From Cunninghamia lanceolata (lineage: Eukaryota; Streptophyta; Pinopsida; Cupressales; Cupressaceae), in contig BSBN01000047.1 of the NCBI GenBank assembly GCA_027924645.1, positions 7,316,001 to 7,380,000 of the forward strand: a stretch of 64,000 nt of DNA, written 5' to 3'. Both the position numbers and the translations under genes were made by a program. Below, one piece after another: positions 33,855 to 45,011 of the stretch (positions are counted from its first letter, which is position 1; each line of letters opens with the position of its first letter). The notes below the pieces were generated by a model, which saw nothing but the letters and a program-made list of their open reading frames with translations, made no database searches and was not told the DNA's origin.

Positions 33855-35098
33855 TGTTTAGGGTAAAATTGGGATTTTCTAGTTTTTAAGTGTTTAGATG
33901 TTTGAATCCTCCTTTCACCCTATACATTCAAGGATCTAGGGTTGAGTGGCAATTCACTATCATACCATAGATCGCTATGAGATGTAGGGAAGCTTGGATT
34001 AGGGTGTTTAATTATCAAGTTTCCTTCTCTTATGCTCAATTAACCATTAAAACCCTAATTTCACAAATACGACTGTAAACAAAAGAATAACAGAAAAAGC
34101 TCTTGCAGATAGAAGCAAAATATCAAATCACAGAGTACCTATTTTTGGGGTTTCAAGGCAGAAAATTTAGGGATAAAAGAGTGGGTTCCTAAGTCCAATG
34201 TCCTACTTTTGTCTGGATCTGGAAACTCAGTCTGCAACTCTTCCCTACTATCCTAGAGATTTTCCCATCATGGAAATTGGAGGACTAATGAGCGGGTATC
34301 CAAGTCCAGGTGGCTATTTTTCCTTCTGTTATGCAATTCTGACACTTCAAGATGCCTTCTTGGAACTTCACTTTTTCCAGCTCCGCAACCTATAACCTGC
34401 AACCATGAAAACTTTGGGAGGGGGTTGTGGTGTTTAGAGGCTTGCCTCAGTCGAGCCCCGGAGGACACTTAAGTCTCTGAACACCATTGTCAGATAGAGA
34501 GTACATGCCCTTGTGAGGAAGAGGCAAAAACCAAAGGAAATGATGATGAAAACATAATACAATGTCACCTTGTAGTGAAGATATCATGGGAGGAAGATGC
34601 TCTTCATTCCATGATGAAATGGATGCTCAAATCTGCAAACACAAACACATAAACAACACAAATCTGCTCTTGCAACACAATGAAAGCCTTGAATCACCTT
34701 GAGAATACTTGAACATCACAATTGCCATCTAGTTTCTAAATGAATGCCTAAACATGCTTTTATATGTAACTACAAACACTCCTACAAAGATATTCATAAT
34801 TCAAAATTACCGTGTCAGCAAAGGACCCAAATAACGGTCATAAACTACCTCGAATTGGGGTTGGCCCAAAATAGGGTAGGACTACGACACATGCGCCCAA
34901 GTCCTTCCCCCTAGTTTGGGTAGGGTATAGCTCAAGGGGTCCTCCTAGGTCCCATTTGTCATGTTACCTAGGGTTCATTCCATCGGGATGCCAAATTATG
35001 AAGCAAGATGTCCTAAATGCATGCAAAAGACCCAGGAGCTAAACTTTATGAGGGAAAAGCCCCCAAGGGGACATTTTCTGACGTTACACCTTCAATAC
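33855..35098 (-). repeat. C4 5' LTR (1,244 bp)
   Basis: In plus view it starts TGTTTAGGGTAAAATTGGG and ends TTTTCTGACGTTACA. The partner is 28424-29650. Confidence 0.9.
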
Positions 35099-35103
35099 CC
35101 AAG

Positions 35104-36643
35104 GAAGTTATCTTGGAAACATAGAGTTAATAAGTTAGTCTTTCTAATAGTCAAATTTGTAAATCCTTTCAAAATTTCATTTAGTTTTATGTCTATTTCG
35201 TAGGATGTGATGTTATTATACTTGTTGTTAGCTAGTAACACAATCTTGATACCTAGATTTATTTAACATATAATGCCTACTTATCCCATGTGTTGTCCTT
35301 GTACTATGTTGAGTTGATTAACCAAAGTTGAATAAGGTAGTCATACTATGAATCCAACTTAAGTTTCATTGTGGGCCCATAACCCACAGGTCGTAGGATC
35401 ATTTTCCCTTTGGAAAGAATGACGTTGTTTAGGTGAAATGAAACAATTCTTTTATAAGAGAGGAAACGAAAGTGATTATTTTAGCATCTATCATGAGGAC
35501 ATGTTGGAATTTATAGGGGAAGAGCCAATCCTAAACTCAAGCCATTCTTAGTTTAAATAAAACCTTTTTGTGATATGCAAGTTCCTCAAGTAGTTATTTG
35601 GAAAAGAGCTAGTATATGTAATGTTTAAATCTTCAACATCTTTTATTTCTAATAGAAGATTTTTGTGAATTTTATTATGTTTTCAAACTTCTAGAAACAC
35701 ATCAAGGTTATTAAAATTCATATTGGGAATAAAATTCTTGAGGTCATTGTTAAAACTTTTACACATCCTAGACACATGGATATTTAATTGGAATTCCTAT
35801 ACTTGTTTAGTACATAAGATTAAAATATCACCTCAAGGAAAGGCACAAGATAAAAAAATCCATGATCATAGCTACTATAATTTAAATTGTCCAAGGAAAT
35901 AGAAATATTGGTAACCCATTTTCTGAAAAATTGAGTTTTTAAAAACATTGTTTGGGAATTTGGGTTAGGGAAATTAGTCAAAAGACCTTGAATTGTGTCT
36001 TTAATTATTTTAGGAAATCATAATTAGATGGTTGTGAGATCAATAAGAATGGAAAAGATGAAGAAAGATATTCAATTAACCTAATCACTTAAAAGAAACA
36101 TTAGACCTAGTGTTTCTTTATGAAGTGCTTTATGATGGTAATAGTTGTTGATGTTTTGTTGCTTAAGTTGCCTTGTAAGATTGCTTTTCTTTTATTGTAC
36201 TTTGTTATTGGACTTGATCAACTCAATAACATTATACATGTTTTTTTGTGTGCAATATTATATCAAAAGAGAGGATAATCATGTAGTTCAAAATGCATGA
36301 TTATCATCTTGGAATATATGAGTATGTAAGTTATATAGTAGTGAATGGTGAGTAAATGCATAGTATGAGATATGCATGTTATTTACTAAGTAGTACATTA
36401 TTGAAAAGTTATTAGGGGATTTAGTTTATAAAATTGAATTAACTCCTTAATTACAAATTAATGATCTATTTCATGTAAAAGTATATATAGTCATGATTAG
36501 GTTATTGAATAGAATTATAGATGAAGCTAACTAAAATTAATTTTTAGTGATATTGATAGTGCTACATCCACATTTATTTAACTAAATATTTTGCATGTTT
36601 TGTTATAGATTCTCCTTGAGCTACTAAGGATAGTAGCTAAGCT
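35104..36643 (+). other. C3 internal region, right part, non-coding
   Basis: A+T-rich sequence without a coding frame between C4 and the C3 polypurine tract. Nothing recognisable. Confidence 0.55.
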
Positions 36644-36655
36644 AGAGGGGGAGAA
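36644..36655 (+). promoter_or_regulatory. C3 polypurine tract
   Basis: AGAGGGGGAGAA lies one base before the 3' LTR. Confidence 0.85.
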
Positions 36656-36656
36656 T

Positions 36657-37464
36657 TGTTATGCGACTTTTTCCTGAGAAATGAATTAAATAAATAAAAT
36701 TTATGAAAACCTTAGAGAGTAAAAAAATAAATAAATATATAGATGAAAAATAAAATAGAAGAAATGTAAAAAGAAAAGAAAGAAAGAAGTTACTTTTGAG
36801 TTAAAATAAAGGTTAAAGAACTTTATTTATAAAGTACACTCGTATTGGAGTGTGTTTCATGGGAAGTTGCAATTAAAAGGTGATATGTAATATTATTTAT
36901 GTATGGGTGTGATGGTTGGAGTCACCCATTGGGTTATTACTTAAACCCATGAAAAATGATGCTAAAGACACAGAGGAAAATAGAGAGGAAAAAGTAATAT
37001 GGAAAGTCAGAGAGCACACAAGAGTGAAGGTTTTGGTTCTAGCTGTCATTTAAACATTTAGAGAAGGGGCACATAGCGTATGTCTAACTCGGATACAACG
37101 TACACCCGTGAGTGTCCTGGCCAGGGATGAGTTTATGTCATAAAGATAGGTTGGTTCTGTGCAAAAACTAGTTCCTCTAGGGTGTTTGTGTCATGAAAAA
37201 GTCAGTACTAGTAACCATATCTTTGTGTGTGGGATAGGTGCTTCAAGAAACTATTAAAGATACATATTTTTCCATTGCTTAAAATTTAATGTTCTCTGTG
37301 TTAATTTATGTTATAAATTTCATTATTTTGATATTCATATTATCACTCAAGTGATTAATTATTGCTACTCCTTTATTTACTAATGCTCCAATATGTATGC
37401 CCTTATCATTAAATAAATTGAAACTTCTTTAATTTTTCTATTGTTGGGGAATAGTTAGGTTACA
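36657..37464 (+). repeat. C3 3' LTR (808 bp)
   Basis: Partner of 24894-25651. It starts TGTTATGCGAC, ends TAGTTAGGTTACA, and is followed by the TSD ACATT. Confidence 0.9.
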
Positions 37465-37796
37465 ACATTGACAAATCTTCACATCCGAAGGAATACAGAG
37501 CTTTCCAACAAGTCTTCATCACCATTTTACTCTACCAAAGCATAGACTGGAACTCTGTCACTCATCACTTTTATTAATGAAGGTATACAAACTTTATCTC
37601 TTGGATATAACACCTTCACAACATACTAAACTTAGATTCTAAACTGCATGACCATATCTTCAAATGTAGAGGAATGCCAAGTGTTTTCCCAAGCGGTCTC
37701 CTAGGCAGCTTCCTACAACAAAAATATTCATCAACTTGTGGAGACAAGAGCCTTCTTGTGACAGCTCATACATCCTTAGAAACATACATCTTAGTG

Positions 37797-37930
37797 CTTC
37801 TAGTTCCCATCTTAATATATCTTCTTGATGCTTCTAATTACCATCTTAAAGTGTCATCTTTGATACTTCTAATTCCCATATTAATGTGTCATCTTGATAC
37901 TTCTAATTCCCATCTTAATATATCACCATA
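37797..37930 (+). repeat. 34-35 bp minisatellite in C2
   Basis: Four units beginning CTTCTARTTNCCAT start at 37797, 37831, 37866 and 37900. The unit reads roughly CTTCTAATTCCCAT, CTTAATATATC, ATCTTGATA. Confidence 0.85.
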
Positions 37931-38972
37931 CTCAATACTACAGTGATCGAGGCATGACATCCAACCATGAACTTCAGCAACCACATCACATCCAACATCA
38001 TAAACATTTAGACAACCCAAACCGAGCGTTGACAAGAGTGTTACAACGACATCAGTGACAACCTTGTTGCAAGTATGTGAAGTCAGTGTTGTCATTGATG
38101 TCAACAAGCTTGTGTTGTCATTGGTGTCAACTGTATGAGTAAGAGTTGTTATAAGAGTGTGAGAAAGTTGGTATTGTGTGGATGTTGTCTTTGATGATGA
38201 GAAAGTGCTGAAGTTGGTGATAATAAGCTTCTGGTGCTTAGTTTCCAAGTGCTTTTGAGAAAATTTGAATAATAAAGGAAACCATGTGTTGTAAAGATGT
38301 TATGTGTTGCAGAGTAGTGTTCTTGTTTTTCTCCGTATTTCTTATATATTGAATATCTGTTAATGCGGTTTGAATATATTGTTTAGAGGTCTTTATAGAT
38401 GCTATGTTCAGGAATTGACATGCTAGATTGTTGTGTAGAGGGAGGTGTGTTCATCAGTATGAAGACTGTGATTTGTAGAGGTTTACAGAGATGTCTGGGA
38501 GAAATGTCTTTGCTCCACATTTCTCCATTAGGTGGTTTTAGGTCTTGCAGTTTTGAAAGTTTTCTTATAAGGTTCATATATTTCTTCTTTTGAAGTTTTT
38601 CATGGTTTGGTACTTCAGACGTTGATTTCTAAGGATACAGTGCATGAAAGAGATAGTTAAGTATATCGGATAAATAAGATAAGGCTATGCGGCATGTGGA
38701 AGTTGTTGCAGAGGAATTTGCTTGATTTCAAGATGTTTCAAGATGTTTGTGGAATAATCTAGATTATTTTAAAGCTTGGTATATGGTTTGCAAAGTTGTA
38801 TTTAAACTTGATGAAGCATGTACTTAAAAGTTCATGGTGTTAACATAGTTTTGGCTAACCTTGGGTGCTTACACTAATTACAGAGTTGCTTCAGTGATTG
38901 TGGAAGTGTGGAGTGGTGTACTTGAATGAATTTAGGTCTGATCTTAGGTGTGTTGCGGTCTTCCTTCATTCC

Positions 38973-41441
38973 TGTTGATGTGGATGTTAATCACACACAA
39001 ACAAAATAAACAAAAGTCACACAACAACCCTTGTTTGTCCTTAAAGATACAATGAATTCAAAGAATTCATGATCCCAAGTTCTCATTGATTAGTTCATAA
39101 TCTGCTGATGTTACTCAGTGGTCAATGTGTATTGCTGTTTTCCATTTTGGGGTCTTACGTAGATCAGTAGATTCTACTTCTGCAACAATGCTTTATAGGG
39201 AGGTTACTCTACATAGCATATATCTCCAAATGATGTGTCTAAGTTGATATTTGCATGAGTTCTACCCTTATTTGTGATTTTATGCATGATATTTCAACAG
39301 TACATGCATCTAGCTCAAAAAACATGCTAATGATATGCAGTTATCTACGGGGTGTCAGCATATTTCTTTGTTTTGCTTAATATTCATCATGATGTGCAGT
39401 TATGGAAGGTGATTTCTATGAAATTAAAATGAGAAAAAGGGTTAGAGAGATGAGATTCCTAGATTACTTGACTGAGATCATTGATCCACATACATGTTCC
39501 CATACAGTAATGAAGAGAAGAAAACCAAAATCATACTTCACCAGGACATTCCACAAATTAGCATGATCTAGTGCAAATCTTTAGAGGTAAGGTTGACAAC
39601 AACATATAATGAAATGAAAGCGCTTCTATAGAACACAACATTCACTAGTACATATCCAAGAGTCAACTTGAAGATTACTTAAATTTTACAATCAAGATGT
39701 AATCTGAAGCTTCATCTCCATATAGTATGTTCATAAAACAAGTACATTTACAATGATCTAAGGAAAGGACCCTGATTATTTCAACAATCCAGTCCCCACT
39801 AGTCTCAGTAATCCGATCTCCTACATGAAATTGCTACAGGTCCGATATTGTATGATTAACCTCCTCCTCCCTTTTTTACAGAGTGAAGGAGCTAAATATA
39901 TGTCTCTATTTCTCCTTCCCATATAGTGCCTAGGAAACCCTAGCAAATCAATAGTCTTCATCATCAAATGCAGCATCCAACGGTGGAAAATGGATCCCAC
40001 CAAGAATTTGAACCGCATCCAGATAGGGTGCCGCTCCCTCAGTAATGTTTCCACTAGCATTCTCCTCTGCATTGAAAGCTTTGTCTCCTCCTGGTGTGTT
40101 TGCGACCTCTTAGGATTCGGTCCGCCACCTAGGATGTCCCCCGCCATTAAAGCCCCGTCGTATCTCCTCTTGCACGCCATCGGGTTTCGGAATGGATTCA
40201 AAATCCACTTGCCCTGCCTTTCCTGCCCTTTTGTATCATGAACTGTACATCACTCTGGTCAATGCACTTGCGGTCAACACATAGAAGTTAAGCATCATCA
40301 CCAAAAGTAACCGCCAGGAGGAAAAAACACTTACCAAATCATGCTTTGAATGTGCAAACATATATAGGGTCATGAATATGTGAGAATCTGCATGCACACG
40401 AGTATTTAATCTCTTTTGATAACTCTTCTGTTCTGCTACCTGCATGTAGATTCCAGGTATGCACATTAATCAGGATATGATGATGATGTCATCATCATAG
40501 ATGGGCTCTGCTAAGGTGTAGAAGGGTGACATCATGGTCGCATTGAAGGAAATCAGGGTCCAAAATATGACCCCGAGGAAAGAACCAAGAAGAATATCAG
40601 CCTGAGGGAAGATGACGTCATGGTCATGTCGAGCATTTGTATCGGGTCATGATTTTAAGATCAGGGTGATATTCGAAACATGACCCCCGCGAGAAAATGA
40701 CCCCCCCCAAGAAAAGGGTGATGACGTCATTAGGTCAATGACTTGGTTTTATTGCTGTAGTTACTATGATGGCATCGTCATGTTATCAGATGGGGTGATT
40801 TTGAAATACACCAGCGTGAGGTAAAAAGGATGATGATGTCATCATCATGGGGGTGATCTCCCTCGTTCGTTGGGCCTAGATAACATCATCGTCATATCGA
40901 TATGGGGGTGATATTCCGCGAGGGGGTGATCTTTGGAAGATCAGGTGATATTTGAAATATCACCCTCCCAAAAAATATATATATAAGGGTGCCCGACGGG
41001 TAGATACAGTTATCACATAAACTTGACACCCAGACTTTGCAAACAAGGTGATCATCAGGTGATAAACTGATATCGAGGTGATCTTTGGAAGATCAGGGTG
41101 ATCAAATGTAAGGTGACTGATATTTGAAATATGACCCCCCCAGAATATTAGGTTTGACCAGAACTTTGACCCATCATAACTTTCTTACTTGGCCGAATTT
41201 CAGGGTGATGCAAAAGGCAACCTCGCTTACAATTTTACTCTATCACATGGCAGGCCTCCTGAGGAAGGATTCAGACTTTGAATTTTTTTTTTGGGCTCAG
41301 ACCTGAGGATCACAAATGCACCTGACATGATGTTGCTTTTTTACCATTACCACCCAGAGCACAAACACAAGGGAGCAAGCCACAATAAGGGTCCTCATTT
41401 TGCTAAAGAGTAAAATGGGGTGTGTTGTGAACATAACAAAA
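38973..41441 (-). repeat. G 3' LTR (about 2.47 kb)
   Basis: In plus view it starts TGTTGATGTGGATGTTAATC and ends near GTTGTGAACATAACA. It is closely similar to 50524-52995. It contains TGACGTCA palindromes (40613-40620, 40722-40729) in a 40480-41120 segment full of GATGATGTCATCATCAT-like and GATATTTGAAATATC-like inverted repeats. Confidence 0.9.
40480..41120. promoter_or_regulatory. Palindrome-rich segment of the G LTR with TGACGTCA sites
   Basis: TGACGTCA occurs at 40613-40620 and 40722-40729, with many near copies (GATGATGTCATCATC, GATGGCATCGTCATG). In the other LTR it occurs at 52077-52084 and 52272-52279. TGACGTCA is the binding core of plant bZIP factors (TGA and C-box types). Around it are repeated GGTGATATTTGAAATATCACC-like arms and runs of C after GA. 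TATATATATAAGGG near 40977-40988 could be a TATA box on the plus strand only. Whether this is the promoter enhancer of the element is inference. Confidence 0.5.
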
Positions 41442-42326
41442 ACTAGCAACCAAACAAAACAATAAAAAACTAACACCATTAAAGGAAACTTAATGAAATG
41501 AATTCATAGCTTGCAACTATCTCTCCTGCAAATCATCATCTAACTTGAGACTCAATGTATTCAATAAGGTGCATGAATTTTCCTTTCAGTTTAAGTGGGT
41601 GCATGTGATTAATTATCCTCATCTTGAAAATTGGTTGAACAAACTAGTGACTGATATTAGCCTACGTAGGTGAGGATGTTCCCTCATAGCCAACCGGATA
41701 GAGCCTTGCTGCATGCAGGCGTCCATAGCCCCGACAAGGTTATCGTTACAATTCTCCTAAGTAGAGCCCCACTGCCAGTGAACGTCTATAGCCCCGGTAG
41801 AGTTACTTAGATGGCTTAACCTGGATTTTCAGTAAAATCCATTTTATTACTTTGTATTTTTATGTATTTGATAGAAACTTCATAAGATATTGCATTTGTA
41901 ACTTCATGATGCAAGGAGTGGTCACTTGCTGAAATTAAGCTTAGAATTGTAATGGTAGCAAGGGTGACCTTTGATTTTTCACCTAATATCTACACTGGTA
42001 AGTTCAACCAACCCAAGGATTTTAGGTGTGTCATTGTGAGAAACATTCCTTGAATACTCAACCCATTCTTATTGAATACAAAATTTCACAAGTCAAACAA
42101 CTCTCTACATTCATGACAGTCACAATAAGTTATGCATAGATTTCAAATAATTAACCTGAATGATCTAAATTTTCCATTGTTTTCAGTGGCTGTTAATCTG
42201 CTACTTCATACTCTAAATCAAAAGAAGGATCCCTGCTAAGGAAACAAAGCAACCAAACAAAACAACAAAACAAAGCCACTGTACAAACAACTATACAACA
42301 AAAGTACACTATGATACACATGACTG
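41442..42326 (-). other. G 3' untranslated region
   Basis: Between the integrase stop and the 3' LTR. It has no frame of note. Two imperfect copies of TAGAGCC...CGTCYATAGCCCCG lie at about 41698-41740 and 41762-41803. A purine tract is not evident next to the LTR. Confidence 0.6.
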
Positions 42327-43616
42327 TCATGATGCTACTTCAGGTCTGAAAATAGTGTTTGAGGAACTATCCATTAACTGGTAATGGAACATCCTCATGG
42401 TTAAGGACTTGAGCCTATAGGTGCTGTCTCCTAAAATTTCAGAAATTTGAAAGGGGCCTATCCAGAGTTTGTCAAACTTACCATGATCACCCTTCCTTTC
42501 ATGTGCTTTGTCCCACATTAGGACTAGATTTGAGATCCTGAAAGCCTTGATTTTGGCTCTTTTGTCAAACCAGCGCTTGACAATGGCCTGATGTTTAGCA
42601 AATTGGTTAATTTCTACACTTCTTTTTTCCTCTAGGTGCATCAGTTGCAGCAACCTAACTTCTTGTTTATGATCTATGCCCAGGTACTCTTGTGCAAACT
42701 GTAGTGTAGGAATCTTTAAGTTAACAGGGAGGATGGGATCCACCCCATATACTAGGTGAAAAGGTGAATTTCCTAATGTAGCCTTATTCCTGGTTCTATC
42801 TACCCACAAGGCATATTTCAACAGAGTGTTCCATTCCCTTGGGTTCTTATCTATCTGCTTTTTTATGATGTTTAATAGGTTCTTGTTTGTGGATTCTGCT
42901 AATCCATTTCCTTGGGTATAGTAATTTGAGGAGAATTTTAAGATGACCCCATGATCAAAAGCCCAAATTGATAGTTTCATTGAAGCAAAAGCAGATCCAT
43001 TATCACATACTAAAGCATATGGAACTCCATACCTAGTCACTATATTGCTTTCCAAAAACTTAATGACATCCTCAGTATTACATGTCTTACTGCTGACAGC
43101 TTCAGCCCACCTGGTACAGAAATCAGGGATAGTTAAAACATACCTGTGGCCTGAAGATGATGGAGGATTAATAGGTCCTATGAAGTCCATCCCCCATTGA
43201 GCAAATGGGTGCATCTCCATCACTGGCTACAAAGGGTGAGCAACATATTTTTCTCTACTTGCAGCAACTTGACACATATGACAACATTTGGTGTGTTCAG
43301 CAGTGTCTCTAAAAATTATGGGCCAATAATACCCTACCCTGAGGATAGAATGAGTGGTGGCTAAGGATGATCCATGTGCAGTCCCAAATTTATCATGCAA
43401 CTTTGCTAGCACCTTATCTGCTTCTGATCTTTCCAGGCACCTTAGGTATATCCCCTCATAATTTTTCTTGAAAAGGACTCCTCCTTTCATCATATATTTT
43501 AGTGACCTTATCTTCAGGGCTCTCCTCTGTGAGGCCTGCAGTCTTGAGGGACATCTTCCAGTGACCAGGATGTGTCTGATATCTAAGTACCATTCTCCAT
43601 CTTCCATTGTATTCAC
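42327..43616 (-). pseudogene. G integrase: zinc-binding, catalytic core and C-terminal parts
   Basis: Two frames in the same phase (43616-43227 and 43223-42327) are separated by one TAG. The first has the HHCC zinc-binding domain (HDKFGTAHGSS...TTH and CCHMCQ). The second has the DDE core: WGMDFIGPI (first Asp), VCDNGSAF (second Asp) and NGLAESTNK (Glu), about 35 residues apart for the last pair. After it come WNTLLKYALW, SPFHLVYG, and a C-terminal WIGPFQISEILGDSTYRL part that resembles the GPY/F module of gypsy integrases. All three catalytic acids are present. The enzyme would insert the cDNA into the genome. The single stop is likely CAG to TAG. Confidence 0.85.
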
Positions 43617-43819
43617 AACATACTACTGGATCAGGATATTAGGATCAATCTCTGACATCATCTAGCTTAATGCCTGTCCTCTTACTAACTTCATGGGGGT
43701 GATGTCCATATCATACTCCTAGAGGACAGTGATCCATCTAGCCCTTTTCTCACCTAGTTCACTTTGCATTAACAACATTTTCACTGCTGCATCAGGTACT
43801 ACAGCAATCACCCTACTTC
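43617..43819 (-). pseudogene. G RNase H-integrase linker, broken
   Basis: Between the end of the degenerate RNase H frame and integrase. Translation in mixed frames gives pieces such as RARWITVLQEYDMDIT, which fit the end of a gypsy RNase H/tether region. Frame changes and stops prevent a single product. Confidence 0.5.
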
Positions 43820-45010
43820 TCAGGATGTAATGCCTGAATTGACTGCTCGAACCAGAGCAATTGCCTGTCTTTCAACGTCTATGTACTTGAGCTCTACATC
43901 TCTGAAAGGGCAACTCATGAAGGCTATAGGCTTCTCCTCCTTTTCTTCATTTCTTTGTTTTAGCACTGCTGCAAAGGTATATTCTGAAGCAAATGAGTAG
44001 ATGTAGAAGTCCTTGGTGTAATCTGGACCGATCAGAACTGGAGCATTCGATATGGCCTTCTTAATGTCTTCAAAAGCTGCTCTAGCTTCCGGTGTCCATT
44101 CAATTTTAGTGTCCTTCCTGAGCATGGCGTTCAAGGGCCTGATAATTTCTGTGAAGCCAGTGATAAATTTCCTAACAAAATTAATCTTACCAAAGTAAGA
44201 TTTGAGCTTTGTCTTGCTTCCAGGTAGTTGTATCTTCATGATGGATTCTATTCTGTCAGGATCAATGATGATCCCATCCTCAATTATTAGGTGGCCTAGC
44301 AATTTCCCTGTGGTCATCCCAAATATGCACTTCTTGGGATTCAAGGATATCTCGTATTGCTCGCACTTCTTCAGCACCTTTCTCAGGTCCTCCACATGGT
44401 TTCCTCTATCTTTGGAGAACACCGTTAAGTCATCCATGTATATTACTATGCACTTACTAATCAAGCCTCTAAAGGCTATGTCCATTGCTCGCTGAAATGT
44501 GGCTCTAACATTTATCAACCCAAACGGCATGTGCCTGTAGGCGAAGACCCCCCACTTTGTGGTGAACACGGTTTTCAATCTATCAATTCTGTCCACCATC
44601 ACCTGGTTGTAACTAGAGAAACTATCCAAGAAGGACATCATCTTGGCACTGTTCACAATATGCAAGACTTTCATCTACAGAAGGCAAAGGATAATTATCC
44701 TTTTCAGAAGCTCTATTCAAGTTCTTGAAGTCCATGCATAGTCTGATGTCACCGTTCTTCTTCCTTACTGGGACCAGGTTTGCCACCCATGTGGAGTGCC
44801 TCACAGGAAATATGATCTGGCATCAAGCAACCTTTTAACTTCTTCAAAGATGATGGGCTCCAACAAGGCATTGACAGGTCTTTGCTTCTGTTGAAAGGGC
44901 TTGGCATTTGACTTCAAAGGGATTGTGTGGGTGATGACTGCTGTGTCATAAGTTTTTAGCTCATCATACGTCTAGGCAATGACATGGATGTAATATTTTA
45001 GGGCCTGCGT
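43820..45010 (-). pseudogene. G reverse transcriptase and degenerate gypsy RNase H
   Basis: The RT region begins near 45010 with TYDELKTYDTAVITH and IPLKSNAKPF, the usual gypsy lead-in, followed by PVNALLEPIIFEEVKRLL. A shift leads to STWVANLVPVRKKNGDIRLCMDF (about 44804-44720), and a second shift to the 44674-43820 frame. That frame has FSSYNQV, TKWGVFAYRHMPFGL, the catalytic IVIYMDDL, SLNPKKC and LGHLI. The RNase H follows directly: FYIYSFASEYTFAAVL. Gypsy enzymes normally have a catalytic Asp here (TDAS), and the Phe shows that this domain is a remnant. It copies element RNA into cDNA. At least two frameshifts and one stop make it inactive. Confidence 0.85.
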
Positions 45011-45011
45011 T

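Larger units (their letters stand above)
28424..35098 (-). mobile_element. C4: complete minus-strand LTR element encoding only a protease-like protein
   Basis: LTRs lie at 33855-35098 (5') and 28424-29650 (3'). CCTTC flanks both ends (28419-28423, 35099-35103). The primer site and polypurine tract fit the minus orientation. The 4.2 kb internal region has a long leader with tandem repeats, one frame with retropepsin similarity and an unrecognised frame. Gag, RT, RNase H and integrase are absent, so it is non-autonomous. Its LTR and primer site resemble E0, whose gypsy-type relatives may have supplied enzymes. The first bases of the 3' LTR read TATTTAGG where the 5' LTR has TGTTTAGG, a point mutation in the terminal TG. 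Confidence 0.88.
24894..37464 (+). mobile_element. C3: LTR retrotransposon without recognisable coding sequence, split by C4
   Basis: Direct LTRs (24894-25651 and 36657-37464) begin TGTTATG and end GGTTACA. ACATT flanks the element on both sides (24889-24893, 37465-37469). A primer site follows the 5' LTR and a polypurine tract precedes the 3' LTR. Without C4 the internal region is about 4.3 kb, A+T-rich and without gag or pol motifs. It is therefore a non-autonomous or fully decayed element. It inserted into C2 and later received C4. Confidence 0.88.
9057..38064 (-). mobile_element. C2: copia-type LTR, minus strand, split by C1 and C3
   Basis: The plus strand starts TGAACACACCAAGATACTGAG followed by a G run and GTGAATCAGT. 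This is the reverse complement of the CTGATTCAC-C(n)-TCTCAG block found just before the ends of C1, C5 and S3 LTRs. The LTR is in three pieces: 9057-9325, 24064-24893 and 37470 to about 38064, about 1.69 kb in all. The right end is CAGTGACAACC, near the GACATCAATGACAACA form expected for a copia LTR start read in reverse. It contains the 46-bp repeats at 24064-24175 and the 34-35 bp repeats at 37797-37930. No internal region is seen, so it is a solo or partial LTR. I found no TSD. Confidence 0.55.

Noticed and set aside
34198..34468. Opposed frames of 65-66 codons in the C4 5' LTR
   Set aside because: They are inside an LTR and lack motifs; the 3' LTR copy does not keep them open.
37797..37930. 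Regular repeats that might suggest a CRISPR array
   Set aside because: Units are head-to-tail without unique spacers and sit in a plant LTR; this is a minisatellite.
39821..40241. 126- and 83-codon frames in the G LTR
   Set aside because: They lie in LTR sequence repeated at 51372-51835 where the frames are shortened; no recognisable domain.
43468..44728. Plus-strand frames over the integrase and RT of G
   Set aside because: They are antisense shadows of the minus-strand pol.
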